Assembly: GCA_016763255.1 (NCBI GenBank)
Contig: JAESUA010000152.1
Location: 1 to 6,817 of the forward strand
Direction: 5' to 3'
Source: Magnetovibrio sp.
GTDB lineage: Bacteria; Pseudomonadota; Alphaproteobacteria; Rhodospirillales; Magnetovibrionaceae
DNA: 6,817 nt
A model generated the notes under the pieces. That model was given only the letters and a program-made list of their open reading frames with translations, was not told the origin of the DNA and ran no database searches. Position numbers and translations under genes: made by a program. Positions 1-3,251 of this stretch are shown here, piece after piece (the first letter of the stretch is position 1; the number at the start of each line of letters is the position of its first letter).

Positions 1-2
1 TG

Positions 3-200
3 GACATCATCATCGAAGATGCCGAGGCCTTGGACTGTCGTGACGAATTGGCCCATGTGACCACCATCTTGGACACCGGCACCAGTGCGCATCACCAATG
101 CGCGGTATTCGAAACCGCCAAGGGCATCGGCGTATCGGATGAAGACGCCTACAAGGCCGTGGTCGACTGGTTAATCGCCACCACGGTCGAAGACCTCTAG
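3..200 (+). CDS. Carboxylate-amine ligase (GCS2/YbdK-like), C-terminal end only
   Basis: An open frame enters from the left edge and ends at TAG 198-200, giving 65 residues. Seen: an acidic segment with EALDCRDELAHV, then TILDTGTSAHHQCAVFE, then a closing AVVDWLIATT. This order (a Cys-x-x-E/D-L helix, a 'GTSA-xx-Q-AVFE' segment and a final 'VVDWL' helix) matches my memory of the C-terminus of the glutamate-cysteine ligase family 2 / YbdK carboxylate-amine ligases. Those enzymes make an ATP-dependent peptide-like bond between a carboxylate and an amine, but the ATP-binding and catalytic parts lie outside the window, so the substrate cannot be judged. Its stop is 2 bases from the stop of the convergent radical SAM gene, and no terminator lies between them. 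Family assignment is fairly firm; exact function is unknown. Confidence 0.75.
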   Translation, partial: DIIIEDAEALDCRDELAHVTTILDTGTSAHHQCAVFETAKGIGVSDEDAYKAVVDWLIATTVEDL

Positions 201-372
201 GCCTAACAGCCGTCCTCCACAAAGCGACCAAACCCACTGCGCTGACGCCACTGGCAGCGTATCTCGTCTAAGTCTTCGAGCATCATCGCATTGGCATTGA
301 GGGTGCGTGCAAAACAGCCCTTACAGTAATGATCATTGGCACACCCCGCACAGGTTTGTGGCCCCGGTGCCT

Positions 373-834
373 TTAGCGTGCGAAAAAACTTCCATCAAAG
401 CATTGCAAGAACGACACATAATCTTGCGTCATCACATTGCCTAAGCTCATCGCCTTGGATTCGACCATCACACAGGGGCGCACCTCTCCATCAGGGCCCA
501 ACACCAATGAACGCCATCCCGCGCCACAGTTGCCTTCATCTTGCGCGCGTTGCAAGAAATCTTCATCGGCCAAGCACAAAAATTCTGTACCATGGTCGGC
601 TTCGATCTCTTTGGCTATGTCCATCAATTGGGCCATTTGATCGTAGGAGATGATGTCGGCATCTCGGCCCCGGCCCATATCGGTAACTGGCGAAAAGGAA
701 AACCAGTTGGCCCCCATGTCATGGGCCAAGTCCGCCGTCTCACGAATGGTATCAAAATTGCCGCCATATAGATTCATGGCGACGCGAAAACGCACACCAT
801 GTTGTGCCAATGCCCGACAAGCGCGCTGGAGCGC
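373..834 (-). pseudogene. Radical SAM maturase, middle fragment (barrel end and start of SPASM) in the shifted frame
   Basis: This frame is open from just after TGA 835-837 to TAA 373-375. It continues the N-terminal fragment as LQRACRALAQHGVRFRVAMN, then LAHDMGANWFSFSPV (end of the barrel), and then NCGAGWRSLVLGPDGEVRPC, the typical start of a SPASM domain. There is no good start codon and no ribosome binding site: the first possible one, TTG at 810, falls inside a helix. I take it as the continuation of the upstream gene and not as a separate gene. After the T6 run at 383-388 it loses frame again. The remaining 60 residues, down to TAG 203-205, are in the next frame and hold CAGCANDHYCKGC and the C-terminus GFGRFVEDGC. 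Confidence 0.7.
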
Positions 835-1556
835 TCAAACGACCCGTCGCGTCCACGCAACGTATCGCGGCCGGCGCCATGCGATTCATCCCAATCGACC
901 TGCACGATGATGTTGTCATACTCGGCCATTTGCCGGGCCCAGGCATCGGTGATGAACCAGCCGTTTGTGATCACCGCCACGGAATTAAAACGCGGGGCAC
1001 AGTGGTGAAATATTTCCATAAAATTACCTCGCATGGTGGGTTCACCACCGGTCAATTCTATGGTCGACACCCCGTGCGCGCACATCTCATCGATGATCGC
1101 CAACAGCTTGGGCGTGGGAATTTGAGTTTGGCATTGCGGCGTGCTGTTGCGATAACAATGCGCACAACGCAAATTGCACTGATCGGTCAATTCGATCATG
1201 AAATGCGACGGGCACTCATAATCACGCGATCCACGAATGAACTTCGATCCATCAATGGGCGTGGAATGTAGGTCGAGCAAGCCTTCGTCGACCATTTCGG
1301 CAAAATAATCTCGGCACGCATGGCCCATATCAAAGCCTTCACCCTCGTATCGTGCAGCCATCGCTTGCAGCAGGCTGGCCACTGTGGTTTGCCCGTCGCA
1401 CCGGCTTAACAAATCGGTGGCGACATCATTAAGCATGTGGGTATCACCCTTATGCACGTTCGCCATCACACTGACATCACGCAGATACCCTTCATGCGGC
1501 GTGAGGTGCAGCACATAAGGTATGGCAATGACCGGATAAACATTTTCGATGTGCAT
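774..1556 (-). CDS. Radical SAM maturase, N-terminal fragment as sequenced (PqqD-like region plus SAM-cluster half)
   Basis: This is what would be translated from the ATG at 1556 if the sequence is literally correct: 260 residues ending at TGA 774-776. Residues 1 to about 242 read as a normal family member; after GSFER the frame runs into a junk tail (SSALVGHWHN onward). The PqqD-like region, which in relatives binds the leader of the precursor peptide, contains HMLNDVATDLLSRCDGQ (40-56) and a helix ending at EGLLDL. The cluster motif is CNLRCAHC at 127-134. The product would lack the second half of the barrel and every SPASM cysteine, so it could bind leader and SAM but should not be an active maturase. 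A GTG at 1577 is in frame but lies upstream of the GAGGAG and has no site of its own. Confidence 0.7.
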   Translation of the reverse strand: MHIENVYPVIAIPYVLHLTPHEGYLRDVSVMANVHKGDTHMLNDVATDLLSRCDGQTTVASLLQAMAARYEGEGFDMGHACRDYFAEMVDEGLLDLHSTPIDGSKFIRGSRDYECPSHFMIELTDQCNLRCAHCYRNSTPQCQTQIPTPKLLAIIDEMCAHGVSTIELTGGEPTMRGNFMEIFHHCAPRFNSVAVITNGWFITDAWARQMAEYDNIIVQVDWDESHGAGRDTLRGRDGSFERSSALVGHWHNMVCVFASP

Positions 1557-1563
1557 CTTTGGA

Positions 1564-1569
1564 CTCCTC
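1564..1569 (-). promoter_or_regulatory. Ribosome binding site of the radical SAM gene
   Basis: GAGGAG on the minus strand, 7 bases before the ATG at 1556. It decides that start over the in-frame GTG at 1577. Confidence 0.8.
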
Positions 1570-1570
1570 A

Positions 1571-1631
1571 AAAACACCAGGGCCGGATACCTGCGTTTCG
1601 CCCCCTATTTGCTTTTATGGCTGGTCGTTTT
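1571..1631 (-). repeat. Inverted repeat filling the gap between peptide and maturase genes
   Basis: On the minus strand AAAACGACCAG (1631-1621) pairs with CTGGTGTTTT (1580-1571), giving ten base pairs with one bulged G and a loop of about 40 bases. The stem begins at the peptide stop codon and ends next to the maturase ribosome binding site. It could partly terminate transcription, stabilise the precursor mRNA or restrain maturase translation, which would keep the substrate in excess over the enzyme. It lacks the compact loop of a classical terminator. Chance is possible for an A/T-ended stem of this length. Confidence 0.4.
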
Positions 1632-1870
1632 CACAACATGACCACGCCGGTGACCACCGCAATTTCGATATCCGGTGTCGGTGTGGCGGTGCTCGCTGCA
1701 CAGACGATGCACTGACCACAATCGTACTTGGACAATTTTTTCATGGGCCCATTTGTTTTGCGAAACACCTTGGTGGCATCTTGAATTTTACCGAGTTTTC
1801 CCTTTCGCATGACAATGTTGAGCTTCTTGATCTCCTTCAACACATCCTCATCAATACCGATCTTAACCAC
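1631..1870 (-). CDS. Putative RiPP precursor peptide with Cx2Cx2C core (79 aa)
   Basis: I do not recognise a named family. Seen: 79 residues in two unlike parts. Residues 1-48 are charged and helical-looking (DEDVLKEIKKLNIVMRKGKL), hold all 12 lysines and have no signal peptide or double-Gly site. Residues 49-79 contain no Lys or Arg: YDC-GQC-IVC puts Cys at 51, 54 and 57, followed by an Ala/Ser/Thr/Pro stretch and a hydrophobic end, IEIAVVTGVVML. This leader-plus-core layout, directly before a PqqD/radical SAM/SPASM gene, suggests a radical-modified peptide in which Cys side chains are cross-linked to downstream residues (sactipeptide or ranthipeptide type); that chemistry is inferred. The GTG at 1870 is chosen because GGGGAG lies 7 bases upstream. 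No transporter or protease gene accompanies it. Alternatively, it could be a small metal-binding protein using the three cysteines. Confidence 0.7.
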   Translation of the reverse strand: MVKIGIDEDVLKEIKKLNIVMRKGKLGKIQDATKVFRKTNGPMKKLSKYDCGQCIVCAASTATPTPDIEIAVVTGVVML

Positions 1871-1877
1871 TGGACAT

Positions 1878-1883
1878 CTCCCC
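1878..1883 (-). promoter_or_regulatory. Ribosome binding site of the peptide gene
   Basis: GGGGAG on the minus strand, 7 bases before GTG 1870. It supports the GTG start. The only nearby ATG (1876, other frame) reaches a stop after four codons. Confidence 0.7.
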
Positions 1884-1953
1884 GGTCTGTGGGTTTTGGT
1901 GACAACGCTCGGGTTACAATGCCCTTAGTATGTGAGGTGCTTTTACATTACAC

Positions 1954-1965
1954 AACTTATAAGTT
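1954..1965. promoter_or_regulatory. 12-bp perfect palindrome in the divergent intergenic region (candidate operator)
   Basis: AACTTATAAGTT is a perfect palindrome placed 84 bases before the peptide start and 112 bases before gapR. It contains TATAAG, resembling a -10 hexamer, on both strands, but I see no convincing -35 box at the right distance on either. It could be a regulator site or a symmetric promoter core controlling the two divergent units. The rest of 1884-2077 is AT-rich upstream DNA with no coding signal. Confidence 0.35.
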
Positions 1966-2064
1966 ACGAAGCAATAACCTATACACCCTTATATTTAGGA
2001 AAGTTTTCCACATAGACGTCGGATTTCAGCCCGGTTATGGTCACACAACTGAATTTGACTTTTA

Positions 2065-2070
2065 AAAGGA
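2065..2070 (+). promoter_or_regulatory. Ribosome binding site of gapR
   Basis: AAAGGA 7 bases before ATG 2078. It overlaps a perfect 10-bp palindrome, CTTTTAAAAG (2059-2068), which might slightly mask it in RNA. Confidence 0.7.
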
Positions 2071-2077
2071 TCCCCAC

Positions 2078-2320
2078 ATGAGCGACGTTGGTGGCATCGC
2101 AGGCGATCGCCTGCGCTCTTTCATAGAACGCATAGAACGCTTGGAAGAAGAAAAGGCCGCATTGGCCGCAGATATTCGGGAAGTCTATTCCGAAGCCAAG
2201 GGCACCGGTTTTGACGTAAAAATTCTCCGCCAGATCGTACGCCTGCGCAAATTGGACGTATCCGATCGCCAGGAACAAGAAGAAATGCTCGACGTCTACA
2301 AACGCGCCTTGGGCATGTAG
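2078..2320 (+). CDS. gapR: GapR-family (DUF2312) nucleoid-associated protein
   Basis: 80 residues, near the usual length of this alphaproteobacterial family (about 80-90). Seen: [21 protein letters not shown] (10-30), an amphipathic coiled-coil helix; [20 protein letters not shown] (32-51), the most conserved part, with the G-x-G-F-D turn and basic residues; then QIVRLRKLD and a closing helix, [13 protein letters not shown]. GapR in Caulobacter forms coiled-coil tetramers that clamp overtwisted DNA ahead of replication and transcription and stimulate topoisomerases; the role here is taken from the family. It acts on the chromosome in the cytoplasm. The gene stands alone, divergent from the peptide/maturase pair and followed by a strong hairpin. 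The ATG start has a good ribosome binding site. A 130-residue frame on the opposite strand is a shadow. Confidence 0.93.
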   Translation: MSDVGGIAGDRLRSFIERIERLEEEKAALAADIREVYSEAKGTGFDVKILRQIVRLRKLDVSDRQEQEEMLDVYKRALGM

Positions 2321-2323
2321 TTT

Positions 2324-2358
2324 GGCTATCCTCCCGGCCTTTGGGCGGGAGGATAGCC
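2324..2358 (+). terminator. Hairpin after gapR
   Basis: GGCTATCCTCCCG (2324-2336) pairs perfectly with 2346-2358: 13 bp around a 9-base loop, starting 4 bases after the gapR stop. No T run follows, so it may act as a weak or Rho-assisted terminator or as an mRNA 3'-end stabiliser. Confidence 0.65.
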
Positions 2359-2528
2359 ACATCCACTTCACCGAATATGGCCGTCGTCCTATCCCGGTGC
2401 GGCGCGTTTTATGGTGCCTAAATTTACGAAAGTATATTTACGCTTCTGGAAATTGTTGGGAAGAGGGTGAGGATAGGACAAGACATGCACAGTCTTGTTA
2501 GGAACCACGGAGCCATTTCATTTTTGCC
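2359..2528. other. Gene-poor spacer between gapR and the bidirectional terminator
   Basis: About 170 bases with no convincing gene. It includes a small hairpin, ACAAGAC (2478-2484) with GTCTTGT (2492-2498), 7 bp around a 7-base loop. A 19-codon frame from ATG 2411 has no ribosome binding site. The stretch lies directly before a terminator that works in both directions, so a plus-strand small RNA ending near 2580 is possible, but no good promoter could be picked out. Confidence 0.3.
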
Positions 2529-2575
2529 AATACAAAACCGGCGCGGGGCTTAAGCCACCGCGCCGGTTTTGTATT
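2529..2575. terminator. Bidirectional terminator, 18-bp perfect stem, of the CBS-protein gene
   Basis: 2529-2546 pairs without mismatch with 2558-2575. The GC core CCGGCGCGG is flanked by AAAA and TTTT, so a T run follows the core on both strands. The 11-base loop holds GGCTTAAGCC, itself palindromic. It lies 32 bases past the CBS gene stop on the minus strand and would also stop plus-strand transcription coming from gapR. Confidence 0.85.
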
Positions 2576-2607
2576 TGATACTCATGAATGTATATCAGCC
2601 CAGCAAG

Positions 2608-3042
2608 TTACCCGCGGGCGATCGCCAATTCGCGCATCACGCTGGCTTCTGTTTGGGCTTTTTCGATGCACATGTGCATGACGTCACCTTGGCTGACCAC
2701 ACCGTGCAGCTTGCCGTCTTTTATCACCGGAATGTGGCGAAAGCGCCCCCTGTGCATTTTTTCTTGAACCTCTTGAACGGGGTCATCCATGGAGCAGGTG
2801 ACGACCTTAGACGACATCAATTCTTGCACCAGACTGTCCAGGCAGGCTGCGCCGATTTTGTGCAGGCCTCTGACAATATCACGTTCGGACAGGATACCGA
2901 CCAGTTCTTCATCGCCGTTTTTCACCGGCAATGCGCCAATTTTGTGCAGGGCCAAGATGGCCGTTGCCGTTTGCACGGTGTCTTCGGGCCGCAGTGAAAT
3001 GACTTCGTTACCTTTGCGCTGAAGAATTGTCTCTACTTTCAT
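2608..3042 (-). CDS. Tandem CBS-domain protein
   Basis: 144 residues made of one pair of CBS domains and nothing else. CBS1 spans about 1-62 (MKVETILQRKG, then HKIGALPV and LVGILSERDIVRGL); CBS2 spans about 72-128 (VQELMSSKVVTC, then RFRHIPVIKDGKLHGVVSQGDVMHM). Such pairs form a Bateman module that usually binds adenine nucleotides or similar ligands; the G-x-(V/L)-S-x-x-D end of each domain fits ribose binding. Stand-alone modules usually regulate a partner or sense energy state; the partner is unknown, and the convergent orientation to gapR gives no hint. No membrane segment or signal peptide. ATG 3042 is chosen because AGAGG lies 8 bases upstream; an in-frame GTG at 3069 is preceded by no such site. 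It has its own terminator on the left. Confidence 0.92.
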   Translation of the reverse strand: MKVETILQRKGNEVISLRPEDTVQTATAILALHKIGALPVKNGDEELVGILSERDIVRGLHKIGAACLDSLVQELMSSKVVTCSMDDPVQEVQEKMHRGRFRHIPVIKDGKLHGVVSQGDVMHMCIEKAQTEASVMRELAIARG

Positions 3043-3050
3043 AGCTGGTA

Positions 3051-3055
3051 CCTCT
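3051..3055 (-). promoter_or_regulatory. Ribosome binding site of the CBS-protein gene
   Basis: AGAGG on the minus strand, 8 bases before ATG 3042. It selects this start over the in-frame GTG at 3069. Confidence 0.65.
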
Positions 3056-3128
3056 TGCTTGTTTATCACTCTTTCCTAGCTTTCATCATAAGGCTTTGTT
3101 TCAGAATAGCCATATATATTGAAAGGAT

Positions 3129-3158
3129 AATATACTGCACAGCACCATTACGGAACAA
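3129..3158 (-). promoter_or_regulatory. Possible promoter of the CBS-protein gene
   Basis: Minus strand: TTGTTC (3158-3153), an 18-base spacer, then TATATT (3134-3129), five of six to the -10 consensus. The -35 match is weak. It lies between the ppc terminator and the gene, which is the only place an own promoter can be. Confidence 0.35.
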
Positions 3159-3162
3159 TCAC

Positions 3163-3190
3163 AAAAAAGCGCCAGATGGCGCTCTTTTTT
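3163..3190. terminator. Bidirectional intrinsic terminator downstream of ppc
   Basis: AGCGCCA (3168-3174) pairs with TGGCGCT (3177-3183), probably opening to a 4-base loop. The stem is flanked by A6 on the left and T6 (3185-3190) on the right, so a T run follows the stem on both strands. It sits about 60 bases after the ppc stop and just upstream of the CBS gene promoter. Bases 3191-3251 between it and ppc are AT-rich and hold nothing recognisable. Confidence 0.8.
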
Positions 3191-3251
3191 ACTCAATATC
3201 ATAATATTTTTTATTGACGTTACTTGCACTTAGTACGTGTGCGCTCGCGCC

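Larger units (their letters stand above)
203..1556 (-). pseudogene. PqqD-like/radical SAM/SPASM peptide maturase, interrupted by two -1 frameshifts
   Basis: Read as one gene with one base restored near 831 and one in the T run at 383-388, it encodes 451 residues; 1354 nt plus 2 gives exactly 452 codons. Order: a PqqD-like winged-helix region (about 15-100); a radical SAM core with C127-x3-C131-x2-C134 for the 4Fe-4S cluster and TGGEP (169-173) for SAM; then a SPASM domain with NCGAGW, a Cys after GEVRP, CAGCANDHYCKGC and a last Cys before QW, which would bind auxiliary Fe-S clusters. Such enzymes install radical cross-links, often Cys thioethers, on ribosomal peptides. The ATG at 1556 is chosen because GAGGAG sits 7 bases upstream. 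The candidate substrate gene lies 74 bases upstream on the same strand. Both breaks are missing single bases and the residues around them stay family-like, so read or assembly error, or very recent decay, is more likely than an old pseudogene. NirJ- or PqqE-type relatives are alternatives. Confidence 0.85.

Noticed and set aside
383..388. Programmed -1 frameshifting as the explanation for both breaks in the maturase
   Set aside because: Only the T6 site could slip; the break near 831 has no slippery sequence or obvious downstream stem, so sequence error or mutation explains both better.
804..1271. 155-residue plus-strand frame opposite the radical SAM gene
   Set aside because: It is antisense to the CxxxCxxC and SAM-binding parts of the maturase and has no ribosome binding site or motifs.
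1557..1577. GTG at 1577 as start of the radical SAM protein
   Set aside because: It would place the GAGGAG site inside the coding region; ATG 1556 has ideal spacing.
1559..2065. 168-residue plus-strand frame across the peptide gene and divergent region
   Set aside because: It covers intergenic palindromes and the antisense of the peptide, with low-complexity composition; no support as a gene.
1979..2371. 130-residue frame opposite gapR
   Set aside because: It overlaps gapR completely, includes the gapR hairpin, and resembles no family; gapR itself is clear.
2411..2467. 19-codon frame starting at ATG 2411
   Set aside because: No ribosome binding site and no supporting context.
3043..3069. 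GTG at 3069 as start of the CBS protein
   Set aside because: It adds nine residues outside the domain and has no ribosome binding site; ATG 3042 follows AGAGG.
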